A stretch of 21,917 nucleotides of DNA from Succinatimonas sp. UBA6849 (GTDB lineage: Bacteria; Pseudomonadota; Gammaproteobacteria; Enterobacterales; Succinivibrionaceae). Below are positions 1 to 8,089 of the stretch, piece after piece. The translations under genes were made by a program, and so were the position numbers. The stretch is taken from the NCBI GenBank assembly GCA_002449335.1, contig DKDL01000058.1, forward strand, positions 1 through 21,917. The letters run 5' to 3'. The notes below the pieces were generated by a model, which searched no databases, was not told the DNA's origin, and was given only the letters and a program-made list of their open reading frames with translations. Positions within the stretch are counted from its first letter, which is position 1; each line of letters opens with the position of its first letter.

Positions 1-137
1 AAACACCTCCCTACTCGATAAGTAAATAGTTGCATGATTGCTCAAATATAGAATAATTTATAAAAAGCAGTAATCTGTTATTAGAAAGTAGATAAAAGTT
101 TCGTTAAGGGTAAAGTTCAAGTAAGAAGGAATATTCT

Positions 138-2003
138 ATGAAAGAACTCTATGAGAAATATGAAAAAGTTTTTTTAGGTATCGCTACTATCTGTATGCTT
201 TACCTTGTATTTGTAAAATACTCTTCATTAGCAGCAATTCCTTTTGTAGCTCAGGTAGTTATAGCAGTGGTTGCTTATCTTTTAATTGCAACAGACATTA
301 TCATTGCTGCATTTAAGACCTTATTTAAGCAGCATCGTATGTCAGAGCAGTTCTTAATGATGATTGCAACATTCGGTGCTTTTGGTTTACAGGATCTTCC
401 AGAAGCCTTAGCTGTAATGGTCTTTTACAAGATAGGTGAGATCTTTGAGGAATATGCCTCAGGCAGAGCTCATACCGAGATTTCTAATCTTGTAAAACTA
501 AAGCCATCAAAGGTAAGACTTGTAAACGCTGATGGTACTGAGACTATCGTAAAACCAAGACAGGTAAAGATAGGCGACATCATTAGAGTTTTAGCAGGTG
601 AAGCTGTAGCTATTGACGGTACCTTAATTGAAGACAGTGCTGCTATAGATACTTCAGCACTGACAGGTGAGTCAGAGCCTCGTTTATACAAAAAAGGCGA
701 GTCTGTTCCATCAGGCTGTATCAATCAGGGTAAGGTAATTACTTTAAAGGTAAATACCTTACATAAAAACTCTTCAATTACACGTCTGTTGAACTTAATT
801 GAGGATGCAGCAGCTAACAAATCTCGCCCTGAGAACCTAATCAGACGCTTTGCAGTCTGGTATACACCACTTGTTGTAACTGCAGCCTGTATCTTAGCTT
901 TAGTACCTGTTGTAGTTCCTAGTGCAACCTTCTCTGACTGGATTGAAAGAGCTCTGGTATTCTTAGTTGTGTCATGTCCATGTGCTCTGGTTCTATCAGT
1001 ACCTTTATCATTCTTTGGTGGTATGGGCGCTATCAGTAAGATCGGTGTAATTGTAAAGGGCACCATCCATTTAGAGACTTTATCAAAGTTAAAGGCAATT
1101 GCTTTTGATAAGACCGGTACTTTAACTTACGGAAAGTTCAAAGTAGTAAATGTTGAGAAACTCTCTGATGCTGATGAAAAGACTATCTTTACCTACGCTA
1201 AAGCTCTGGAGCAAAAATCCACTCACCCAGTAGCCTTATCTGTTGTAAATCATGCTAATGAGTTACAGGTAGCTGATGTTGAGGTAACTAACATTGAAGA
1301 GCGCGCAGGCTTAGGTATTACCGGTGTTGTTAATGGCCACAAGATTGCTGTAGGAAAAGCTGACTTGGTAAAAGAATTTGTAACAGGGGAGGTTCCTGTT
1401 AACAAGAACGGTAAGACTGCAATCTATGTAAGTTCTGATGACAAGCTTCTAGGTATTATCGAGTTATTCGATGAGTTAAAGAAAGAAGCTAAATCGATGA
1501 TGAGCTCTTTATCAGAGCTTGGCATTAAGACATGCCTGATTACAGGTGACAGAAAGGCTGTAGCTTTAAATATTGCTGATGAACTTAAATTAGATAAAGT
1601 TTTCTATGAGCAAACTCCTCAGGATAAGTTAGAAAACTTTAATAAGTTCAAAAGGGAGAATGCTCCTGCAGCCTTTACAGGTGATGGCTTAAATGATGCT
1701 CCTGTGCTCTCATGTGCTGATGTGGGTATTGCAATGGGTGATATTGGTTCAGCCTGTGCTGTAGAAGCTGCTGATGTAGTTATCATGCATGATGATCTTA
1801 ATACAATTCCAAAGACCATTACTTTAGCTAGAAGAACCTGTCATTTAGCTATCTCAAATATGTACCTGGTAATGGGTATTAAGCTTTTAATCTTAATTTT
1901 AGGTGCCTTAGGTTTTGCTAACATCTGGATGGCAATTTTCGGTGACGTAGGTGTGCTGATTATTGCTGTATTAAATGCTATGAGAACCTTAAGATTTAAG
2001 TAG
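138..2003 (+). CDS. Zn2+/Cd2+/Pb2+-type P1B-2 heavy-metal exporting ATPase
   Basis: This inner-membrane pump uses ATP to export divalent soft metals (ZntA/CadA class). The 621-aa protein has the P1B core: actuator TGES at 176-179, metal-binding CPC at 280-282 in a membrane helix, phosphorylated Asp324 in DKTGT, the P1B His-Pro pair at 363-364, and the hinge GDGLND at 515-520. Lys582 in the penultimate helix and Asp603 in a DVG motif of the last helix are the family signature for Zn/Cd rather than Cu. There is no N-terminal HMA domain or Cys-rich tail, so it is shorter than E. coli ZntA. ATG is preceded by AGAAGGA seven bases upstream. No divergent regulator is present. A possible promoter (TTGCAT at 30-35, AATAAT at 52-57) is weak, and no ZntR-like palindrome is visible. 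A 12-bp terminator hairpin follows, so it is probably transcribed separately from copA. Confidence 0.93.
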   Translation: MKELYEKYEKVFLGIATICMLYLVFVKYSSLAAIPFVAQVVIAVVAYLLIATDIIIAAFKTLFKQHRMSEQFLMMIATFGAFGLQDLPEALAVMVFYKIGEIFEEYASGRAHTEISNLVKLKPSKVRLVNADGTETIVKPRQVKIGDIIRVLAGEAVAIDGTLIEDSAAIDTSALTGESEPRLYKKGESVPSGCINQGKVITLKVNTLHKNSSITRLLNLIEDAAANKSRPENLIRRFAVWYTPLVVTAACILALVPVVVPSATFSDWIERALVFLVVSCPCALVLSVPLSFFGGMGAISKIGVIVKGTIHLETLSKLKAIAFDKTGTLTYGKFKVVNVEKLSDADEKTIFTYAKALEQKSTHPVALSVVNHANELQVADVEVTNIEERAGLGITGVVNGHKIAVGKADLVKEFVTGEVPVNKNGKTAIYVSSDDKLLGIIELFDELKKEAKSMMSSLSELGIKTCLITGDRKAVALNIADELKLDKVFYEQTPQDKLENFNKFKRENAPAAFTGDGLNDAPVLSCADVGIAMGDIGSACAVEAADVVIMHDDLNTIPKTITLARRTCHLAISNMYLVMGIKLLILILGALGFANIWMAIFGDVGVLIIAVLNAMRTLRFK

Positions 2004-2034
2004 TCGTAAAGTAAACTTAGATAAATAGAACTTT

Positions 2035-2074
2035 AGCCTAAGATCTTGGAATAGCTGAGATCTTAGGCTTTTTT
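2035..2074 (+). terminator. Rho-independent terminator after the Zn/Cd ATPase
   Basis: A perfect 12-bp inverted repeat (2035-2046 with 2058-2069) closes an 11-base loop. The stem ends in a run of six T (2069-2074). It lies about 30 bases after the ATPase stop and separates that gene from copA. Confidence 0.9.
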
Positions 2075-2212
2075 ATAGAGTTTCACCTTTTTGTAAACAA
2101 ATCTTAAATAGCAGAAATAAATCTATAATTTTGGACAAAAATTATTCTCAAGAATACCTAAAAAAGCTCTTAATGCTGTAATATATCAAAGGATTAAATA
2201 AGGAAAGCTATC

Positions 2213-4702
2213 ATGATTAAAACATACCAAGTAATGGGAATGTCCTGCGCAGCTTGTGCTACCAGAGTTCAAAAAGCAGCCATGAAAGCAAATGGCGTAG
2301 AAAACGCTGATGTTAACTTAATGCAGAACATTCTGACAGTTACCTGTACTGATAACCTAAAAGACGAAGATGTCATTAAAGCTGTAACTGAGGCAGGTTA
2401 CGGCGCTAAGGTTATGGACTCTACTGTAGCTTCAATTAAAGCTATGGGTAAGCAAAGTCAGGGCAGAGATCCGGATTTTATCAATCTGATTTTAGCTATT
2501 GTAGCTACCTGTATCATCATGCTCATTTCTATGGGGCATATGACCGGTTTTGAAATCATTCATAACGGTTTTATCAATGCAGCTGTGCAGGGCGTGCTGA
2601 CCTTCTTTGTGATGGTACTTGAGAAAAAGTACTTTATAAATGCCTTCAAAGGTCTAAAGCACTTATCTACTAATATGGATACTCTAGTATCACTAGGTGC
2701 TATTGCTTCATTTATCTATTCGGTTTTTGTACTTTCAACTATCGAATTTACTGATACCTGCGCAGTGTTAATGGATGACAAGGCGGTCTATTTTGAAGGC
2801 GCTGCCGGTATCTTATGCTTTGTATCCATCGGTAAATATATTGAAAAGAAAGCTAAAGTAAAAACTACTGATGCTATCAATGCTCTATATAACTTAATTC
2901 CAGAGTCTGCGGTAATTAAAGAAACTGACGGCACTCAAAAGACTGTAGCGCTGCAGGATGTTAAAAAAGGTCAAATCTTACTTGTAAAGCAGGGACAAAG
3001 ATTAGGTGTTGACGGTGTGGTTGTAAGTGGTGAAGGCTTTATTGATGAAAGTTCACTTACAGGTGAGAGCCGTGAGATTAAAAAAGTAGCAGGCGATGTC
3101 GTAAAGGCATCAAGTGTATTAACAGATGGTTATCTTGAGGTGGAGGTTACTACCACAGGTGATGACACTACCTTAGGCAAGATCATAAAGTTAGTAGAAA
3201 AAACAGCAGCAACTAAAGTTCCTGTCGCAAGAATTGCTGATGTGGTAGCTTCATACTTTGTACCATTTATTCTAACTTTAGCTGTAATTACCTTTGTAGC
3301 CTGGTACTTTATCCATGATTCATCATTATCACTCTCATTGCAGTTTGCAATCAGTGTTTTAGTAGTCTCATGCCCATGCGCTTTAGGTCTTGCAACTCCT
3401 GTAGCTGTTGTAGCAGGTACAGGTCGTGCTGCAAAAGAAGGAATTATCTTTAAAAATCCTGAAGCACTAGAAGAGTTAAGCCGAGTCAAAGTCTTTGCCT
3501 TTGATAAGACAGGTACTTTAACTTACGGCAAGATGTCAGTAAGTGCTGTAGAAAAGGTAGATAAAACAATAGATGATGACTTTATTAAAAGTGTGGTTCT
3601 CTCACTTGAGAAAAAGAGCTCTCATCCTATTGCTCGTTCTGTAGCAACAAGCTTTAAACAGGCACAGTTATTGGAGATCCCTGATTACACCTACATAAAA
3701 GGCGAGGGGGTAAAGGGTACAGTTGAAAACTGTGTCTACTCCTTTGGTAATGACAGAATGCTAAAGAGTCTTGGTGTTGAGGATGATGCCTTTGGTGCTC
3801 AATTAAAGAAAACAATCGCCCGTTCTGGAGCTTTAGTTTTAACTTTAGTAAAAGATAAGAGCATCATTGCCTATATCACTGTAAAAGATACCTTAAAGGA
3901 AGATGCTAAAGATTTAGTAGATGCTTTAAGAGCACACGGTAAAGAGACCCTGATGTTAACAGGTGACAGTGATGGCCCTGCTCACGATGTAGCTAAGAGC
4001 ATTAAACTTGACTCCTATGCTTCAGAACTTACCCCTGAGCAAAAAGCAGTCTTTATTAAGAATATGCAAAGCACGGGACGCAAGGTTGCAATGGCAGGTG
4101 ACGGTGTCAATGACAGTATCTCTTTATCTCAGGCTGATGTTGGTATCGGCTTGAAGGGTACAGCTGATATTGCAGTCTCTGCCTGTGATGTGATCTTATT
4201 ACATGAAAAGGTAACCGATGTCTTTAATGCTTACTTAATCTCATTTAAGACTATGCTCAACATTAAAGAGAATTTATTCTGGGCTTTAATCTATAACGTC
4301 CTGACCATACCTGTTGCAGCAGGCCTTTTCTATGAGAGTTTAGGCATAAAGCTAAACCCAATGCTCTGCTCAGCTCTTATGGGCGTAAGCTCTGTTTGTG
4401 TGGTTTTAAATGCTTTAAGATTAAGCTTCATGAGAGTTTTAAAGACTGAGAATTCTCAATTTGAGAGTTTTGAAAAAGAAGGTTTTTCAATAGTTACTGT
4501 TAAGATAGACGGTATGCACTGTCAGCATTGCGTCAAGAGCGTACAAAAGGCTTTAACTCCGCTTTGTCAAAAAGGTGAAGTTCAGGTATCTTTAGAACAG
4601 AAAAAAGCTACTTTAGCGCTTAAAGCAGATGCTTGCGATGACATGATTAAAGATGCGATTGCAGAGGCTGGCTTTAAGGTAATGGAGATCATTCATGATT
4701 AG
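2213..4702 (+). CDS. copA: Cu(I)-exporting P1B-1 ATPase with N- and C-terminal HMA domains
   Basis: This inner-membrane ATPase moves Cu(I) out of the cytoplasm. The 829-aa protein starts with an HMA metal-binding domain (GMSCAAC, Cys12 and Cys15). The P1B core follows: TGES 283-286, CPC 387-389, phosphorylated Asp431 in DKTGT, His-Pro 471-472 and GDGVND 629-634. Tyr694-Asn695 and Met723 with Ser726-Ser727 in the last two helices are the Cu(I) P1B-1 signature. A second HMA domain sits at the C-terminus (GMHCQHC, Cys770 and Cys773, with His769 and His772). E. coli CopA carries both HMAs at the N-terminus; a C-terminal HMA is known in some gut-anaerobe CopA proteins. The RBS AAGGAAA lies 6 bases before ATG. 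The last 8 bases overlap the downstream Lrp-type gene, implying translational coupling. No CueR-type operator is evident upstream. Confidence 0.95.
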   Translation: MIKTYQVMGMSCAACATRVQKAAMKANGVENADVNLMQNILTVTCTDNLKDEDVIKAVTEAGYGAKVMDSTVASIKAMGKQSQGRDPDFINLILAIVATCIIMLISMGHMTGFEIIHNGFINAAVQGVLTFFVMVLEKKYFINAFKGLKHLSTNMDTLVSLGAIASFIYSVFVLSTIEFTDTCAVLMDDKAVYFEGAAGILCFVSIGKYIEKKAKVKTTDAINALYNLIPESAVIKETDGTQKTVALQDVKKGQILLVKQGQRLGVDGVVVSGEGFIDESSLTGESREIKKVAGDVVKASSVLTDGYLEVEVTTTGDDTTLGKIIKLVEKTAATKVPVARIADVVASYFVPFILTLAVITFVAWYFIHDSSLSLSLQFAISVLVVSCPCALGLATPVAVVAGTGRAAKEGIIFKNPEALEELSRVKVFAFDKTGTLTYGKMSVSAVEKVDKTIDDDFIKSVVLSLEKKSSHPIARSVATSFKQAQLLEIPDYTYIKGEGVKGTVENCVYSFGNDRMLKSLGVEDDAFGAQLKKTIARSGALVLTLVKDKSIIAYITVKDTLKEDAKDLVDALRAHGKETLMLTGDSDGPAHDVAKSIKLDSYASELTPEQKAVFIKNMQSTGRKVAMAGDGVNDSISLSQADVGIGLKGTADIAVSACDVILLHEKVTDVFNAYLISFKTMLNIKENLFWALIYNVLTIPVAAGLFYESLGIKLNPMLCSALMGVSSVCVVLNALRLSFMRVLKTENSQFESFEKEGFSIVTVKIDGMHCQHCVKSVQKALTPLCQKGEVQVSLEQKKATLALKADACDDMIKDAIAEAGFKVMEIIHD

Positions 4703-5186
4703 TCTTGATACAGCAGATTTATTACTGCTTTGTGCACTGCGTGACGATTCACGCCTCTCTTTAAGAGATCTGGGCGCTAAAGTCTCTATGAGTGCACCTG
4801 CTGTAGCTGCAAGATTAAGACGTTTAGAAGACAATCATGTAATTGAAGCTTATACCATAACTGTAAATCCAGGTACCTTTGCGCTTACTGTAGAAGCGGT
4901 TTTATATGTATGCGTAGGTATTCAAAAGGAAGCTGAGTTTGTAGCCAATATGAAAAAGACCTTATGTGTAAGTTCTTTGTACAGACTAGGTGCTGACTAT
5001 ACCTATATGGCTATAGCTTCATTTGACAGTATTGAAAAGTTAAACAGTTTTGCGCTTAATTTAGAGCAAAACTACGGCAGAACTAAAGTACAGTTAGTTT
5101 TGAAAAAAGAATTCTCCTCAAGAGCTCCTATGGAACTTAAAAACTGTGAGCTTAAAAAAGAGGCAGATGTTAAAGATAAATCTTAA
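4695..5186 (+). CDS. Lrp/AsnC-family transcriptional regulator coupled to copA
   Basis: A 163-aa protein with the Lrp/AsnC layout. An N-terminal winged helix-turn-helix occupies roughly residues 4-55 (leucine-rich first helix, then the recognition helix in the stretch SAPAVAARLRRLE). An alpha/beta RAM-like effector and oligomerisation domain spans about 66-140, and a short charged Lys/Asp tail follows. Such proteins are usually DNA-binding octamers that sense amino acids. The ATG lies inside the end of copA (8-base overlap), with GGAG seven bases upstream, so it is co-translated with the copper pump. That position is unusual, because copA is normally paired with MerR, CsoR or CopY regulators. 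It has four cysteines but no clear metal site. The ligand is unknown, and a copper-linked role is inference from position only. Confidence 0.88.
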   Translation: MISLDTADLLLLCALRDDSRLSLRDLGAKVSMSAPAVAARLRRLEDNHVIEAYTITVNPGTFALTVEAVLYVCVGIQKEAEFVANMKKTLCVSSLYRLGADYTYMAIASFDSIEKLNSFALNLEQNYGRTKVQLVLKKEFSSRAPMELKNCELKKEADVKDKS

Positions 5187-5239
5187 GGATAGTCGTTTAT
5201 AGCGACTGAACAATTAAACGAGGTAACTGTCATTTGATG

Positions 5240-5275
5240 TAATTATCGATTGGTCTAATATCAATTGATGAATTA
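5240..5275. promoter_or_regulatory. Imperfect inverted repeat in the nifU leader
   Basis: Arms 5240-5252 and 5262-5275 are complementary apart from one mismatch and one unpaired base, around a 9-base spacer. The element lies in the 181-bp gap between the Lrp-type gene and nifU. It could be an operator or an mRNA hairpin. A weak promoter-like pair (TTGCTT at 5309, TTTATT at 5332) lies to its right. I could not match it to a known IscR site. Confidence 0.3.
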
Positions 5276-5367
5276 TTAAAAGTTGCTTTAGTTACTTAGT
5301 TAATTGAATTGCTTTTTTAGAACAAGTTTTTTTTATTAGTACCACTAGCAATTAGAAGGAACACAAA

Positions 5368-6339
5368 ATGTGGGATTATTCAGATAAAGTTAAAGATCAT
5401 TTCCTTCATCCTCGTAACGCTCGCGTTATTGAAGATGCAAATGGTGTAGGTGATGTAGGTTCTATCATCTGTGGTGACGCTCTGCGTTTGATGTTAAAAA
5501 TCGATCCTGCAACAGAGGTTATTGAAGATGCTGCATTCCAGACCTACGGTTGTGGTAGTGCGATTGCTTCATCATCAGCACTAACCGAGATGTTAAAGGG
5601 AAAAACTCTAAAAGAAGCTGAAAAGATCACCAATCAGGAGATCGTAGATTACTTAGGCGGTTTACCTCCTGAGAAGATGCACTGCTCAGTTATGGGTCGT
5701 GAAGCTTTAGATGCTGCAATTGCCAATTACCATGGTCAGTCATATGAGCATTCTCATGATGACGGTGAGTTAATCTGCCACTGCTTCGGTGTTGGTATCA
5801 ACAAGATTAAAAAAGCAGTTTGGGAAAACCATTTAACTACCGTTGAAGAAGTTACCAACTACACCAAAGCAGGTGGTGGTTGCGGTAGCTGTAAGATGAG
5901 AATTGAAGAGATCATCGACGAGGTTTGGGTTGATCTTGAAAAGTGTGGTGTACCAAGACCAGGTCATGCACCTACTCCAATTCCATCAATTACTATTACC
6001 ACATCTTCAGCTCCAGCATCTGGCTTTAGCTCAATCAGCTCAACTACTGCTTCTGCTACCACCAGTGCAACTGCAGCAACAGCAGCTGTTAATGCAGCTA
6101 TTGATGAGAAGACCAAGTCATCACCAATCTATGATGATGTTAAGAAGATCTTAGAGGACATCTCAAAAGGTTTAGGTGAAGGTTCATCTGTTGAGTTAGA
6201 TGCAATCTCTGGTGCTGATGTCATCGTTAAATTATCAGGTCCTGTAGCTACAGGTATGATGAAAGACATGACCTTAGGCTTTATCAAGCAGAAGCTAACT
6301 GATGGTACAGGTCGTCAGATTAGTGTAACTACAAGATAG
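5368..6339 (+). CDS. nifU: NifU-type Fe-S cluster scaffold, Nfu domain lacking its CxxC
   Basis: Scaffold on which Fe-S clusters are built from NifS-derived sulfur in the cytoplasm. The 323-aa protein has three domains. The IscU-like domain (1-125) holds Cys35, Asp37, Cys62 and Cys106. The ferredoxin-like [2Fe-2S] domain (about 134-185) has Cys137, Cys139, Cys172 and Cys175. From memory these are the same positions as in Azotobacter NifU. A Pro/Ser/Thr/Ala-rich linker (about 199-238) leads to an Nfu-like domain (about 245-323). That domain keeps the motif ending MTLGFIKQKL, but the two expected cysteines are replaced by Val293 and Gly296 in a gapless alignment. AGAAGGA precedes ATG. NifS follows 143 bp downstream. 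No nitrogenase genes are visible, so a housekeeping role as in Helicobacter and Campylobacter is likely. Confidence 0.93.
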   Translation: MWDYSDKVKDHFLHPRNARVIEDANGVGDVGSIICGDALRLMLKIDPATEVIEDAAFQTYGCGSAIASSSALTEMLKGKTLKEAEKITNQEIVDYLGGLPPEKMHCSVMGREALDAAIANYHGQSYEHSHDDGELICHCFGVGINKIKKAVWENHLTTVEEVTNYTKAGGGCGSCKMRIEEIIDEVWVDLEKCGVPRPGHAPTPIPSITITTSSAPASGFSSISSTTASATTSATAATAAVNAAIDEKTKSSPIYDDVKKILEDISKGLGEGSSVELDAISGADVIVKLSGPVATGMMKDMTLGFIKQKLTDGTGRQISVTTR

Positions 6340-6482
6340 TGTAGCGCACGATAAGCTAGTTACTGTCTTTTAGACAGCGCAACACATTAAGTATTAGTCT
6401 GCAAAAGCACTGTAAAAGTAAAGCCAAAGCAGAGTATAGATAAAACAGAATAGTAAACAGAATTTATTAAATAGAGATAAAA

Positions 6483-7733
6483 ATGGATACAATGAATTTA
6501 GGCGCAGGTTTAGGTGGTATTTACCTAGACAACAACGCTACTACTCAGATTGATCCTCAAGTAGTAGAGGCAATGCAGCCATATCTTAGCGTTTACTTTG
6601 GTAACGCTTCATCACAGCATGGTTATGGTGTTCCAGTTGAAAAGGCAATTGCTAAAGCTCGTGAGCAGGTAGCAGATTTCTTAGGTGCTGAACACCCAGA
6701 TGAGATCATCTTTACCTCATGTGCAACTGAGTCTGACAACACCGCTTTATGGTCAGCTCTATGGTCACAAAAGGGTAAGACTGAGATTGTTACAACTCCT
6801 GTTGAGCATCCAGCTATCATGCAGACCTGTGATTTCTTATCATCACACGGTGCAACCATTAAGTACTTAAAAGTTTCAAATCAGGGTGATCTTGATTTAA
6901 ACGAGTTTGAAAGCTTACTGACTCCTAATACAGCTTTAGCTTCAGTAATGTGGGCTAACAATGAGACCGGTAACATCTACCCAGTACCAGAGTTAGCTGA
7001 GATTGCCTACAAGCATGGCGTAATGTTCCATACTGATGCGGTTCAGGCTGTAGCTAAGGTACCTATTTCTTTAAAAGACACCAAGATCAATATGCTCTCA
7101 TTCTCAGGTCATAAGATCCATGCTCCAAAGGGTATCGGTGTGCTTTATGTAAGACGTGGTACCAGATTCATCCCATTCATGAAGGGCGGTCACCAGGAGC
7201 GCGGCAGAAGAGCAGGTACTGAGAACGTACCTTATATTGTAGGTTTAGGCGTAGCCTGTGAATTAGCTAAGAAGAATCTAGCTGTTGTATCTTCAAGAGT
7301 AAAAGCTCTAAGAGATAAACTAGAGCAGGGTATCTTAAAGTCAATTCCAGATTGCTTTGTAACCGGTGATGAGTCAAGAAGAACCGATAACACCTTAAAC
7401 GTAGCATTCAAGTTCGTTGAAGGTGAGGCTATTCTGTTAATGTTAAATGAGTACGGTATTGCCGCCTCATCAGGTTCAGCTTGTTCATCAGAGTCTTTAG
7501 AGCCTAGCCACGTAATGAGAGCAATGAATGTTCCATTCTCAGCAGCTCACGGTACCATCCGTTTCTCACTATCAAGATTCACCACAGAAGCTGAGATTGA
7601 TAAGACTATTGAAGTGCTGCCAGGCATTATCAGTACCTTACGTAAACTCTCTCCATACTGGAAAGAGGGAAAGCCTCAGATCCAGGGCCTTGATCATGAC
7701 TTCGATGCTGACAGCAAAGAAGTTCGTGCTTAA
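6483..7733 (+). CDS. nifS: NifS-type cysteine desulfurase
   Basis: PLP enzyme that converts cysteine to alanine and passes the sulfur as persulfide to NifU. The 416-aa fold-type I aminotransferase carries the N-terminal signature YLDNNATT. His109 should stack on PLP, Lys211 in SGHKIHAPKG should bind PLP, and Cys334 in GSACSSES is the persulfide cysteine. These sit 5 to 6 residues beyond the IscS equivalents (104, 206, 328), matching the extra N-terminal residues. The short active-site loop marks class I (NifS/IscS). It follows nifU by 143 bp. That gap holds a small 6-bp hairpin (6363-6377) without a T run, so co-transcription is likely. The RBS is weak (AGAGA), and a second ATG nine bases downstream could also serve. 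No iscR, iscA, hscA or fdx is present. Confidence 0.95.
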   Translation: MDTMNLGAGLGGIYLDNNATTQIDPQVVEAMQPYLSVYFGNASSQHGYGVPVEKAIAKAREQVADFLGAEHPDEIIFTSCATESDNTALWSALWSQKGKTEIVTTPVEHPAIMQTCDFLSSHGATIKYLKVSNQGDLDLNEFESLLTPNTALASVMWANNETGNIYPVPELAEIAYKHGVMFHTDAVQAVAKVPISLKDTKINMLSFSGHKIHAPKGIGVLYVRRGTRFIPFMKGGHQERGRRAGTENVPYIVGLGVACELAKKNLAVVSSRVKALRDKLEQGILKSIPDCFVTGDESRRTDNTLNVAFKFVEGEAILLMLNEYGIAASSGSACSSESLEPSHVMRAMNVPFSAAHGTIRFSLSRFTTEAEIDKTIEVLPGIISTLRKLSPYWKEGKPQIQGLDHDFDADSKEVRA

Positions 7734-7747
7734 TTTGCCTTTCATTT

Positions 7748-7793
7748 TGGGTTAAGACCCATTTTTAATCTGCCAGGAAACTGGCAGATTTGT
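7748..7793 (+). terminator. Double hairpin terminator after nifS
   Basis: Two stem-loops lie just after the nifS stop. A 5-bp stem (7748-7752 with 7757-7761) is followed by five T. A perfect 10-bp stem (7767-7776 with 7781-7790) closed by a GAAA tetraloop follows, with only a short T-rich tail. Together they probably end the nifU-nifS transcript. Confidence 0.65.
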
Positions 7794-8089
7794 CTAGTAT
7801 CATCACAGATCACGCAAAAAGATCCTTTTCATTTTCGATTTTAATTGCCATTTGGGGCTTAATAGCCTTAAAATTAGCCAAAATATATTATTCAGATTTA
7901 ACTTTTCTACAAGAAAAGGGATTATAAGAAACTGTAAGCAGGTTATTTATCCAATAACTTATAACTATAAATAAGCTTTTATCTAAAAAACTAGATACTA
8001 ATTACTTAATTCAGAAGATATTTTGGTCTTTTGAAAGGATAGTTTTTTTATAAAAGAACTATATACAGCATAACAATAATAGGTGTGTT
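7794..8089. other. Gene-free AT-rich stretch before the GGDEF pair
   Basis: No credible ORF lies in these roughly 300 bases. A 6-bp hairpin is at 7980-7997. An 11-bp stem with one G-T pair and a 2-base loop is at 8039-8062, about 30 bases before the TTG start of the first GGDEF gene. I could not assign a confident promoter. The second hairpin would lie in the 5' untranslated region if transcription starts upstream of it. Confidence 0.5.

Noticed and set aside
5903..6154. 83-codon Gln/Leu-rich frame inside nifU
   Set aside because: Produced by the repetitive Ser/Thr/Ala linker read in another frame.
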